Shown one piece after another: positions 1-7,415 of a DNA stretch of 64,000 nt. Within the stretch, counting starts at the first letter, position 1; each line of letters opens with the position of its first letter. Source of the DNA: an uncultured Alistipes sp. (GTDB taxonomy: Bacteria; Bacteroidota; Bacteroidia; Bacteroidales; Rikenellaceae). The translations under genes and the position numbers were made by a program. Below the pieces are notes generated by a model. That model was not told where the DNA came from and ran no database searches. It was given only the letters and a program-made list of their open reading frames with translations. The stretch is from the NCBI GenBank assembly GCA_944323075.1, contig CALURC010000016.1, forward strand, positions 124,001 to 188,000, given 5' to 3'.

Positions 1-119
1 ACACTCAGAATATTGATATTGACATCTTGCTTGTAAGTTTTTGTATCGGGTGTAAATGAGGTGCAGCCCGACCAGAAAAAGGCTACAATCAAAAGAAACA
101 ATATATTGCGGATGTTCAT
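1..119 (-). CDS. Lipoprotein of the T6SS locus, N-terminal part only
   Basis: Reading leftwards from an ATG at 119, the frame stays open to the window edge (39 codons seen). The product starts with a short basic N-terminus, a hydrophobic stretch (ILFLLIVAFFW) and a lipobox W-S-G-C with Cys at residue 19, so it should be an outer- or inner-membrane lipoprotein. It begins 31 bases after the stop of the 281-aa coiled-coil gene and is probably cotranscribed with it. By position it may be part of the envelope complex of this T6SS, with a role like TssJ or TssQ. That role is inferred only from context; too little sequence is visible for a family call. Confidence 0.7.
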   Translation of the reverse strand, partial: MNIRNILFLLIVAFFWSGCTSFTPDTKTYKQDVNINILS

Positions 120-150
120 AGTAACAAATTGTTATCGGGTTGTCAATCGA

Positions 151-996
151 TCAAATCGTCGGATAATCGTCCTCCTCCTTATTCATCATCTGACGCATTT
201 TTTTCGCATTTTCACGGGCCTGTTTGAGTGTTTTCAACTTTGCTTGCAGCACGTTGACAAACATCAGGATCATCGCCACGGCCGCTATGCTGTACAGATA
301 GTCCTTGATCCGCTGAATCCAGGGTTTGAATTTCATATCCTGAATCTTTTCGGAAGTATTTTTCAGTTCAAGATACTTTTCTTCGATCTTGGGAAACCGA
401 GTCTGCAATTCGGGAACCTCCTGCGCCCAATTTTTTGCATTTTCGTACCGGCTTTGTATCTCCGCAAACAGCAGTTGCTCCCGTCCTTGAACCTTCTCGA
501 GCTGAGCTGCTAAGGACTTCACCAAGGAGTACTCCAGAGCCGTCTCATACAACCGTGTATAGGCACTGTCCTGAGAAAAAATAAATGACTCAGCCTCCGA
601 AAACCCCTTCTGCACCTCATTCAAGTGTCTTTTACCGGCAATCGAATCCAACAATCCCTGTCTGACAAGCTGATACTCGGCAACAATCTGTAACAACGAA
701 TCGTCTGCTGCAATCTCCGTCTGATTCGACTGATAGTAGGTATTCCATTTGGTATCCACGGCTGTAGCTTGACGATCGACCTCCGTAAGTTCCGTCTCCG
801 TTTTAGCACGCGGCACTTGTGCCGAAAGCTCGTTGAGCTGATCGTAGAAATCGAGCATCCGGCTTTCGATCTCCAACAACTGCATGTCATCGGCAAAGCT
901 GTCTTGATCCGGTTGTCCTACCACGACCGGACCGATCAGGATCATCCACAGACACAACCCGAACACCCATCGTCTGTTATGCTTTGCCCTTTTCAT
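151..996 (-). CDS. Membrane-anchored periplasmic coiled-coil protein (putative T6SS envelope component)
   Basis: A 281-aa protein, starting at the ATG at 996, 5 bases after the stop of the preceding gene; a longer in-frame start at 1017 would overlap that gene. It has an N-terminal signal or anchor (residues about 10-27). A long charged helical region rich in E, L, Q and A follows (about 40-225), and then one clear membrane helix near 238-256 (YSIAAVAMILMFVNVL). The tail is short, basic-then-acidic and probably cytosolic. This topology suits a protein that spans the periplasm and anchors in the inner membrane. I do not recognise the family. Its place in the operon after Ubl, E2 and the 385-aa exported protein suggests an envelope part of this T6SS, analogous in role to TssO/TssP/TssN but not visibly homologous. 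Confidence 0.75.
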   Translation of the reverse strand: MKRAKHNRRWVFGLCLWMILIGPVVVGQPDQDSFADDMQLLEIESRMLDFYDQLNELSAQVPRAKTETELTEVDRQATAVDTKWNTYYQSNQTEIAADDSLLQIVAEYQLVRQGLLDSIAGKRHLNEVQKGFSEAESFIFSQDSAYTRLYETALEYSLVKSLAAQLEKVQGREQLLFAEIQSRYENAKNWAQEVPELQTRFPKIEEKYLELKNTSEKIQDMKFKPWIQRIKDYLYSIAAVAMILMFVNVLQAKLKTLKQARENAKKMRQMMNKEEDDYPTI

Positions 997-1001
997 ACGC
1001 A

Positions 1002-2159
1002 CTACTCTTTTACACAAGTTCTGCGAAAATAGTTTTCCGCTTCATAAAAGATATTGAGGGCAGCATGCTGGCTTTCGTTAATCTCAGTCGCCTGACTCAC
1101 ACGCGACTGAACCTGGTCGATTGCCTGATAGCAAGCGTTTTCCAGATCCCGCCGCTCCATCTTGTCGGAAGACAACAGCCATCGGTTGACATTGTCATCG
1201 ATTTTCCGGGCAGCTTGGAGAATATGATCGGCACTCAGATCAAGAACTGCAGCCGCACGTTTCCGCGCCTGCACCTTGATCGCATACTTGGACTGCATGT
1301 TTCGGATGGAATCCACGTAGCAGTTGTACCGATCGATGTTCGCCTGAATATCGGGACACGTACTCACCTCATCCCGCTGCGGAAATTGTTTCAGCAGCAA
1401 TGCTTTCATCTCATTGAACAACTTGTCACTTTCGGGCGTACTGAAACTCGATGCCTTACCGAACTTCTGATCGAAAGCCTCAAAGGCTGTTTTGATTCCC
1501 TCGGTCTGTGCAACAGCCACTGTTATCGCCTCCTCTTTTCCGAAGCATGGATCACGCATAATCGAGATTTCATACCGGCGGTCCAGATCGGTCTGGAAAA
1601 ACAGTTCATAGCGGACTTTTTTACGGGCAGCCTGCTCCTCCATCACCAATACATCCCGCAGCGTAACCGACACATCCGCCTCCTTGTGCAGAACATCGAA
1701 TCGCTGCTCGATATAGTCATTCACCATCTTGTAATCGGTAGGCTGCAGCTGAAGTCCCTCATATTCGATCCACCGATGAAAAACATGTTTTCGCTTGGGT
1801 GCAATCGATTTTTTCAACGGTTTGGTCAGACAGTAGATGGCCTGCTCGTCGGATTCTACGACATAGGGCAATTTATCGAGACGCAATTCAGAGCATCCTA
1901 CCGCCTGCGAATACGAGACATCATTCTGAAAAACGAACAATTTCCGATAGGATATCAAACTGACGATCAAACTGTTGTTTGGCTCATCAAACGCAATCTT
2001 CACCAACAGATCCATGTCGGTCGACCCTTCGGCAAGAGAGACATGATCGACATACGGAGTACTCCCCGAAACCTCCACCTTCTTGATCGTCCGCGCCTGC
2101 AACGCGCCGTTGAAGCTAAGAATAATGAGAGCTAATATAATTTTATTCAAGATATGCAT
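1002..2159 (-). CDS. Exported protein of unknown family in the T6SS locus
   Basis: A 385-aa protein counted from the ATG at 2159; an in-frame TTG at 2177 would add six residues ahead of the signal peptide and is less likely. Residues 1-22 form a signal peptide (hydrophobic ILNKIILALIILSFNGALQA, cleavage near ALQA-R). The first half of the mature protein looks beta-rich; the last third (about 215-385) is charged, helical and coiled-coil-like. Several cysteines are scattered through it. No known domain is recognised. It lies 87 bases downstream of the E2 gene, with a promoter-like box in the gap, and 5 bases before the membrane coiled-coil gene. A periplasmic role in the secretion apparatus is inferred from context. 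Confidence 0.75.
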   Translation of the reverse strand: MHILNKIILALIILSFNGALQARTIKKVEVSGSTPYVDHVSLAEGSTDMDLLVKIAFDEPNNSLIVSLISYRKLFVFQNDVSYSQAVGCSELRLDKLPYVVESDEQAIYCLTKPLKKSIAPKRKHVFHRWIEYEGLQLQPTDYKMVNDYIEQRFDVLHKEADVSVTLRDVLVMEEQAARKKVRYELFFQTDLDRRYEISIMRDPCFGKEEAITVAVAQTEGIKTAFEAFDQKFGKASSFSTPESDKLFNEMKALLLKQFPQRDEVSTCPDIQANIDRYNCYVDSIRNMQSKYAIKVQARKRAAAVLDLSADHILQAARKIDDNVNRWLLSSDKMERRDLENACYQAIDQVQSRVSQATEINESQHAALNIFYEAENYFRRTCVKE

Positions 2160-2184
2160 ACTTCGCTCTTTCCCCAATATATCA

Positions 2185-2192
2185 CAAAAATA
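2185..2192 (-). promoter_or_regulatory. Bacteroidota -7 box before the exported 385-aa gene
   Basis: On the minus strand TATTTTTG matches the TAnnTTTG consensus. A TTTG lies 17 bases upstream (2210-2213), slightly closer than the usual 19-21. It would start transcription about 20 bases before the ATG at 2159. The envelope genes may therefore have some expression of their own. Confidence 0.4.
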
Positions 2193-2246
2193 CGAAATTA
2201 ATCAGAAATCAAACCGTTCCATATCTCTATTTTCAGAAGCCGTCGT

Positions 2247-2840
2247 TCACTCGAAACAGATCCAATCGTTGGGCTCACCCTGTCTGACCACCCACTCGGC
2301 CACTTTGAAGTCCTCCGGATAGGGCGGCTCCTGAACCGCATGATAACGCTCGTAGCTCAAATAGCGGGCTACACGGTCCACACACCAGTCCAATCCGGCA
2401 TAGGTATCGGGGGTATTCAGACAGACCCGACCGGCAAACTCACCGAAATACCGAATGTTCGGATGCCACGGATGAGGAATTGGATTTCCCGCTGAATTCT
2501 GCGTCAGGAAACGGAACTCGACCGGTGCATCCACACACGGATAGTTCGGCGGCAAAACGATGCGCATACTAAATTCCGAAGCAAAGATCGGGAGATTCGA
2601 CACGCCGGGCTCATTCAACCGCTCAATCTGCTCTACCCCACAAATGGACCGCATCCGGTAGGTAATCACATACTCAGTAGGCAAACCCTGCGCATTGCGT
2701 TTGGTGATGCAATAGTCGATTCCGTCTCTATGTTCGACAGCCCGATCCAATGCCCTCCACTCGTGGAGCAGTCTCCGATTCCTGCCGGTCAACTGTCGGG
2801 ATTCGAAATCCGACCAATCTTTTAGAGAAGTCTGCACCAT
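2247..2840 (-). CDS. E2 ubiquitin-conjugating-like enzyme (UBC fold)
   Basis: A 197-aa protein from the ATG at 2840, which has a purine-rich AGGCGGG just upstream; a TTG directly after the Ubl stop would add four residues. Order of elements: helix 1 (about 15-35); beta strands with FSMRIVLPPNYP (90-101), like the E2 signature f.i.ppdYP; the HPN motif at 126-128; and catalytic Cys140 in GRVCLN. A Trp (W152) and C-terminal helices with PPYPEDF (172-178) follow. Spacing from HPN to Cys is about four residues longer than in UBE2D-type enzymes. All hallmark residues for carrying a Ubl thioester are present, so it looks active. It follows the Ubl gene by only 12 bases and would accept Ubl from the E1 encoded at 7412-8644. 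No E3 is visible; it may transfer Ubl directly to a target. Confidence 0.88.
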   Translation of the reverse strand: MVQTSLKDWSDFESRQLTGRNRRLLHEWRALDRAVEHRDGIDYCITKRNAQGLPTEYVITYRMRSICGVEQIERLNEPGVSNLPIFASEFSMRIVLPPNYPCVDAPVEFRFLTQNSAGNPIPHPWHPNIRYFGEFAGRVCLNTPDTYAGLDWCVDRVARYLSYERYHAVQEPPYPEDFKVAEWVVRQGEPNDWICFE

Positions 2841-2852
2841 GGCCCGCCTCAA

Positions 2853-3170
2853 TTATCCCGGAAATGGATCCGGAATCAAAAAGACCGTATCTCCGTTGTT
2901 GACGTTATAGTCCGCCAGGGTCTGGTCCGTTTTCCCTATCCGCGGCCGAAGCACCCGAATTTCATTGGTAACAGGATCCTCCTTCCCGAAAAAATAGTCC
3001 AGCGGGGCACCGGTCTGATCGATCGACGGAAAATCGAAGATCAACCGTCCATCTTTTCCAACAGCATGGCGCAGATTACTCATCAGCGAGCTCAACGGAG
3101 CCTGCGGATACATAACACGAAACCTCACTTTTTTGTCTTTATATACAATATCCAAAAAAAAGTCTTCCAT
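2853..3170 (-). CDS. Ubiquitin-like protein ending in a bare glycine
   Basis: A 105-aa protein from the ATG at 3170. Its C-terminal third aligns with ubiquitin: TLADYNVNNGDTVFLI (84-99) corresponds to ubiquitin TLSDYNIQKESTLHLV. The chain then stops at ...PFPG, so the last residue is Gly105 in place of Gly-Gly. The N-terminal strands (FFLDIVYKDKKVRFRV) fit a beta-grasp hairpin, and a longer middle loop explains the extra length. Because translation ends at the glycine, no processing protease is needed before adenylation. It sits between tssF and the E2 gene with its own -7 box. The inferred role is a protein modifier charged by the E1 and moved by the E2 onto a component or substrate of this T6SS. 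Confidence 0.9.
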   Translation of the reverse strand: MEDFFLDIVYKDKKVRFRVMYPQAPLSSLMSNLRHAVGKDGRLIFDFPSIDQTGAPLDYFFGKEDPVTNEIRVLRPRIGKTDQTLADYNVNNGDTVFLIPDPFPG

Positions 3171-3191
3171 CAACTGTATTTTTATCGGTTA

Positions 3192-3199
3192 CAAAAATA
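3192..3199 (-). promoter_or_regulatory. -7 box before the Ubl gene
   Basis: Minus-strand TATTTTTG matches TAnnTTTG and lies 22 bases before the Ubl ATG, in the 78-base gap after tssF. No clear TTG is seen at the -33 spacing. It suggests that Ubl-E2 can be transcribed separately from the E1-baseplate operon. Confidence 0.4.
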
Positions 3200-3248
3200 A
3201 CGAATTATACCTACCTCTTGATTCTACTGCTCACGTTCTCATTCCCGA

Positions 3249-4946
3249 TCATACAATCTCGATGTTGACCTGAACCGGGAAAACATTCGTACTTCTCACC
3301 TCGATCATCTTCTGAAGGATCAGTTCGGTCATCGGAATTTTCTCCTGAAAACTGCGTCGGATATAAGGATTATCCTTCAGCGTAATATAAACCTGAGTTT
3401 CAAATCCGCAATGAGTCCGTTCGGTGTGCTGTATATTTCTAATTTTGATCTTCTCGATCATATCGTCCGTTATACCGAAACGCATAACCAGCTCATTGTA
3501 ACACAACACCTTCATATCGGCTGGAGTCACTACCCGATCGTTGGTAACCATATAGTATCGGGCCAGACTCTCCTGCGCATCAAGACTCTGCAATTCGTCG
3601 TATCCGGGCATCGGTTCCGCAACCTGCCGGACAGACTTTATGTGCGATCCGGCTGCTACTCCAAACTGGCTCTTTCCATTCAAATCCGCATTGACCGCAC
3701 TTCCGTTCGTAACTAAATAGTCGATATTGAGGCTCACCTCTTTCGGATGAAAACCCTCGTTGTTTTTGAGCATAAGATACAATCCCGATGCACTTTTTGC
3801 GGAAGCCTTGGCTAATCCCTCAGACATCTTTTTTAACAATGCATAGAATTGATCCATAAAGGCACCTTCACGAAGCGTATCGACATGTTGAAAAGCATAG
3901 TAATCGGATGCGAAACGACTGATCAGCGTACCGGCCAGTTTGACCAAACGATCGGGATTGAAACGATCTGCAGCGATATTCCGGATCTCGATCGGTTCAT
4001 CCCGGAACAGTTGTGTAGTGGAGGGACGGATCAGATGCAGGAATTGCCACCTACCCGAATCGTCCTCTTCTCCCGACAGACGAACGACGGGCGATGCCGT
4101 AGAGAGCGTTGCCGTCCGAACAGAAGCATTCGCTAACAGGGTACAATTCAATGCAAGACGTTCCTTATCAAACAAAAAGCTATCGGATATTCCAGAAAAT
4201 TCGAACACCAATTCGACCTTATCGGTCGCATACGATTGTGTGGCGGGTGTTTTATAGTTATCGATACAGAACAGCCTCACATTCTGTTTTGCAAACAGAT
4301 CAAACCACGTATTGCTGGACTGAAAAAGAGGCGACCGGTTATACAACATGTTTCTGAACGAAAAACAATCAGCCAAAGGCAAATCTGCATAATCCCAAGG
4401 CTTAATCAGCGGGAGCGGATGTCCGTTGGCAAAAACCTTCAAATCCTGAAAATCGGGATTATTTACAAGAAATGTCAGACCTGCCAAATTATCGACCGTA
4501 TCCTTGAAGTATAATACCACCTTCCATCTTCGGTTATCCAGTCGAATTACCGACGATATCTCAGCCTCGAATACTTTCGTACTGAGCATTGGGATAAACG
4601 TAAATGGCGTTCCCGACAAAACAAAACGAACCCGATGATCCAAAATCTGCGATTGCACACCCTCTTCCGGAACAACCTCAACCACTGCCGTAGCCGGAAG
4701 AGCATGAACCCGTTCATACGGAATGAGCATCTGAGCGAACTCATTAATGATCTCGGTTCGAAGCTGTTCTATTTCGTCGTCGATCTCATTAGCTTGATAG
4801 GCCAATGCATTCAGGAACAAAGAGAATACAGGATCCTGTTCCAAACCTTCCAAGTGCTCGCTGCTACCACTCTGTTCCCACACCGCAACAGCCTCTTTTA
4901 TGATCTCTTTCGCCCTCTGACGGGTTGTAAATATCGTCTGTTTCAT
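3249..4946 (-). CDS. tssF: T6SS baseplate subunit TssF
   Basis: A 565-aa protein, close to the usual TssF size. TssF forms the baseplate wedge with TssG and TssE, on which the tail tube and sheath assemble. The N-terminal part carries the family's helix with acidic residues and the LIPYERVHALPATAVVEVVP segment (residues about 73-92), matching the TssF pattern where the helical start leads into a conserved P-A-x-A-V strand. The following beta-rich region (FTFIPMLST, about 115) fits too. It is the last baseplate gene of the operon E1-tssG-tssK-tssE-tssF, 41 bases after tssE, and is followed by the Ubl gene. The call rests on motif pattern plus operon position. Confidence 0.88.
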   Translation of the reverse strand: MKQTIFTTRQRAKEIIKEAVAVWEQSGSSEHLEGLEQDPVFSLFLNALAYQANEIDDEIEQLRTEIINEFAQMLIPYERVHALPATAVVEVVPEEGVQSQILDHRVRFVLSGTPFTFIPMLSTKVFEAEISSVIRLDNRRWKVVLYFKDTVDNLAGLTFLVNNPDFQDLKVFANGHPLPLIKPWDYADLPLADCFSFRNMLYNRSPLFQSSNTWFDLFAKQNVRLFCIDNYKTPATQSYATDKVELVFEFSGISDSFLFDKERLALNCTLLANASVRTATLSTASPVVRLSGEEDDSGRWQFLHLIRPSTTQLFRDEPIEIRNIAADRFNPDRLVKLAGTLISRFASDYYAFQHVDTLREGAFMDQFYALLKKMSEGLAKASAKSASGLYLMLKNNEGFHPKEVSLNIDYLVTNGSAVNADLNGKSQFGVAAGSHIKSVRQVAEPMPGYDELQSLDAQESLARYYMVTNDRVVTPADMKVLCYNELVMRFGITDDMIEKIKIRNIQHTERTHCGFETQVYITLKDNPYIRRSFQEKIPMTELILQKMIEVRSTNVFPVQVNIEIV

Positions 4947-4987
4947 CCTATTTCTTCTTTATCGCAACAGATAATACCTCATCATAC

Positions 4988-5434
4988 TTAATTCCATAAA
5001 TCGATGCTGGTCGTGTATCGATAAGCCTCATTCATCTCCCCGAGGGTTCCTTCTACATCGACTTGAATCTTTTTCAGTTTTTTCACGTAAGCCATCGACA
5101 CCGATACATCCGATAGCCTCTTTTCATACTGTTCGATCGCCCTTTTCAACTCGATCGCAAAGGTGTTGATGCTTTTCGAGGTCCCCGAAACTTTCTTGCT
5201 GTACAAATCCGAAGTGGCCCCGTTTTTCTCCTCCGAATCGTAAATCACCCCTTCATTCTCGTTGAAAATTTCGAACTTCAAATTATTGAAGATGAAACCG
5301 AATTGAGGGTCCGACACACAACTTCCACACGGTGTGGTCAACAACAACTCGATGAATGCATCGACCGCTGCTTTCACATCGGAAGCTTGTACCAATTTAC
5401 CATCTCTCACCTGCAACGGAAGCAAAATACTCAT
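4988..5434 (-). CDS. tssE: T6SS baseplate subunit TssE (gp25-like)
   Basis: A 148-aa protein of the gp25/TssE family, the small wedge protein that starts sheath polymerisation. The family core is visible as an alpha-beta domain: IELLLTTPCGSCVSDPQFGF (about 30-50) corresponds to the gp25 pattern I..ll.t..Ge....p.fG, with T-x-P-C-G in place of the more common R-x-G-E. The C-terminal half contains AIEQYEKRLSDVSV (about 105-118), matching the conserved I..yEpRl..v.v. The EPR motif is thus altered to EKR. It lies 6 bases after tssK. Bacteroidota TssE proteins often diverge at these positions. Confidence 0.85.
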   Translation of the reverse strand: MSILLPLQVRDGKLVQASDVKAAVDAFIELLLTTPCGSCVSDPQFGFIFNNLKFEIFNENEGVIYDSEEKNGATSDLYSKKVSGTSKSINTFAIELKRAIEQYEKRLSDVSVSMAYVKKLKKIQVDVEGTLGEMNEAYRYTTSIDLWN

Positions 5435-5440
5435 AGCTTT

Positions 5441-6583
5441 CTAAATTAAAGGCATAAACTCCTCCTGCTCCTCTTTCTCCTCGGGCACATACAACGCATT
5501 GTACAAACTTTCGTACAACTTCTGATACAGACTGTCGGACAATTTCTCCGACAATTCGTCCGACAGCAGATCGTGCAACTCGGCCTTAAACTGATGGCTG
5601 ATGTAGTCGGTCAGTTTGGCGGTCAGCTCTTCGGTAATCTCGGCATATAGTTTCTCCCTGAGCGCTTCATAGAGCCGGTCATACAACTCGGGATAGAGCT
5701 GTTCGTGCAACTCGGCCTTGACCTGCGCCTTCAGTTCTTCGAAATCGATGGTACGGTCCTCGAGTACGACCTTGTCGAGAATCGTCGACGCGCTGTGCAC
5801 ATACTCGTCCAACCACTCCAGCCACTTGACAATATCGTATTCGGAATAGGGCTCGATAGGGGTCGGCGTTTCGGTATTGGGCACCACGATGTAAAAGTCG
5901 ACCGCCTGCGCTATTTCGTACGCCAACCGAATAAAATGACTCGTCCGGTTCTTCATATCGAACCTTTGCAACAAGTAGGCATAACGCTGAAACGCACGTT
6001 TGCCTTCGCCTGACTCCAGATTCGGATGTCCGGCCAATATGCCCACACCCTCCGCAAGCCGCTCCATATAGGCTCGGAACCGGTCGTCCGACACCAACTG
6101 AAGACATGGAGGAATGTAGGTTTCATCGATACTGAAGACTCCGTTATCGACCTTGAACTTCATTACCGGAAAGAGATCGGTCCCTTTCAATTCGTCCAGT
6201 GAATAGATGCCATACGTATATTCGGGCCGGACGAAAGGCACCGTATCCACATCGAACTCCACCTCTTTCTCTCCGAAACCACATGCCAGAAAGTATTCGT
6301 CACCGTAGACCAACGGAACGGAAACCACCACCTTTTCGTCGACGTGCAACATTTTTCCGGAAGGGAGAAGAGCCATACAGGTCAGCCGTTCTATCTCCAA
6401 CTTATTTCGGACGAATCCGCCCCGGTTATCGAATTCGGTAAACGGGATGAGCCCGAACTGATCTCCGTTGATGGCCCGGCTTGCCGCCTGCTGTCTTCGG
6501 AGTAGATTTTTATCCTGCTCCAGAAAAGTCCGTGCGGAAATCGCCATGCCGGCCTTCCAGTCGATTCTCGAATTGATATTCAT
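5441..6583 (-). CDS. tssK: T6SS baseplate-membrane adaptor TssK with unusual repetitive C-terminus
   Basis: A 380-aa protein. TssK links the baseplate wedges to the membrane complex. The N-terminal shell and middle domains are recognisable from the start (NSRIDWKAGMAISARTFLEQD, compare the family W..G..l...hF..q). The strand set LTCMALLPSGKMLHVDEKVVVSVP follows (about 67-90). Canonical TssK is about 440 aa with a C-terminal domain that binds TssL/TssM. Here residues about 283-366 are instead a leucine/tyrosine-rich helical repeat (units like ELhxxLYxxLyxxL), followed by an acidic tail. That suggests a different membrane-side partner. The gene lies between tssG (13-base gap) and tssE (6-base gap). 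Confidence 0.83.
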   Translation of the reverse strand: MNINSRIDWKAGMAISARTFLEQDKNLLRRQQAASRAINGDQFGLIPFTEFDNRGGFVRNKLEIERLTCMALLPSGKMLHVDEKVVVSVPLVYGDEYFLACGFGEKEVEFDVDTVPFVRPEYTYGIYSLDELKGTDLFPVMKFKVDNGVFSIDETYIPPCLQLVSDDRFRAYMERLAEGVGILAGHPNLESGEGKRAFQRYAYLLQRFDMKNRTSHFIRLAYEIAQAVDFYIVVPNTETPTPIEPYSEYDIVKWLEWLDEYVHSASTILDKVVLEDRTIDFEELKAQVKAELHEQLYPELYDRLYEALREKLYAEITEELTAKLTDYISHQFKAELHDLLSDELSEKLSDSLYQKLYESLYNALYVPEEKEEQEEFMPLI

Positions 6584-6596
6584 AATGCGTTTCTGC

Positions 6597-7415
6597 TTAA
6601 CTGTCCATATTCGGGTTTAACGAGGGAAGAGGGTCGATCTCGGTATTGTAATCCAACACCAGACCGTCACCCAACACAAAGGGCTGATCATGATACTTGA
6701 CGGTAATCGTACAATGTGTATCGAACGGAATGAACCACTCGCAGATAAACTCCCGGAACGGTTCGATCGTCCGCGTCAATTCACCATAGGCCTCAGCCGT
6801 CAACCGGGGAACGATAAGCTGGTATTCGACCGCAGGTTGCGTATGTTCCACACCCTCCTCCCACGAATACCGGCCCGTCATCATCTTCACCTCACAATCA
6901 AACAACAGCTCCAGCAAATTACGGACAAAACCAAAATCAGCCCGCAGCCGACTGACGTACAGCAACAGCGGAGCCGTCTGCCTAATGTAGGGATTCTCCT
7001 CCTTCTCTATGTCGTAATGAAAATAACGTTTCAGTAAAAAAGCTGTCTTCTCTTGCAGTAATTGGGCCGTCTGCCGCTCGACATGGAGCCGCGACCTGAA
7101 TGCCAGCGTATCGACCGGACGGAAAAGATCGTGCAACAACTCTTCTTTTCTTTTGAGCTGTTCGTATTTCTGCTCGAAATTCTTACCTTTCAAAGCATTG
7201 TCTTGAGCGATCACACCTTGAGGCAGCAACCGTAGAAAACTGTCGCGGGCAAGACGTACGACCCTATGTTCCGGGTCGACCGACAGCACATCCGGGCTGT
7301 AATTCCGGTAGAACGTTCCGGCACAATCCACCTGCCACCGATCCGTACTCTCCGGATAGAGGTAATTCAGCAAAAACTCCGCACTGATATCGAATAGATC
7401 GTTCTCGTTCTTCAT
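6597..7415 (-). CDS. tssG: T6SS baseplate subunit TssG
   Basis: A 272-aa protein fitting Bacteroidota TssG, the wedge protein that pairs with TssF. Family-like segments are FRSRLHVERQTAQLL near residues 105-120, LLLYVSRLRADFGFVRNLLELLFDCEV (about 150-176; a helix ahead of the core) and the C-terminal FICEWFIPFDTHCTITV. The start ATG overlaps the last codon of the upstream E1-like gene (ATGA overlap of 4 bases). This indicates tight translational coupling of the E1 with the baseplate proteins. The family call is based mostly on size, order tssG-tssK-tssE-tssF and these patterns. Confidence 0.8.
   Translation of the reverse strand: MKNENDLFDISAEFLLNYLYPESTDRWQVDCAGTFYRNYSPDVLSVDPEHRVVRLARDSFLRLLPQGVIAQDNALKGKNFEQKYEQLKRKEELLHDLFRPVDTLAFRSRLHVERQTAQLLQEKTAFLLKRYFHYDIEKEENPYIRQTAPLLLYVSRLRADFGFVRNLLELLFDCEVKMMTGRYSWEEGVEHTQPAVEYQLIVPRLTAEAYGELTRTIEPFREFICEWFIPFDTHCTITVKYHDQPFVLGDGLVLDYNTEIDPLPSLNPNMDS

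Noticed and set aside
984-2135. 383-codon open frame opposite the exported 385-aa gene
   Set aside because: It lies antisense to a gene with a clear signal peptide and operon context, and shows no protein features of its own.
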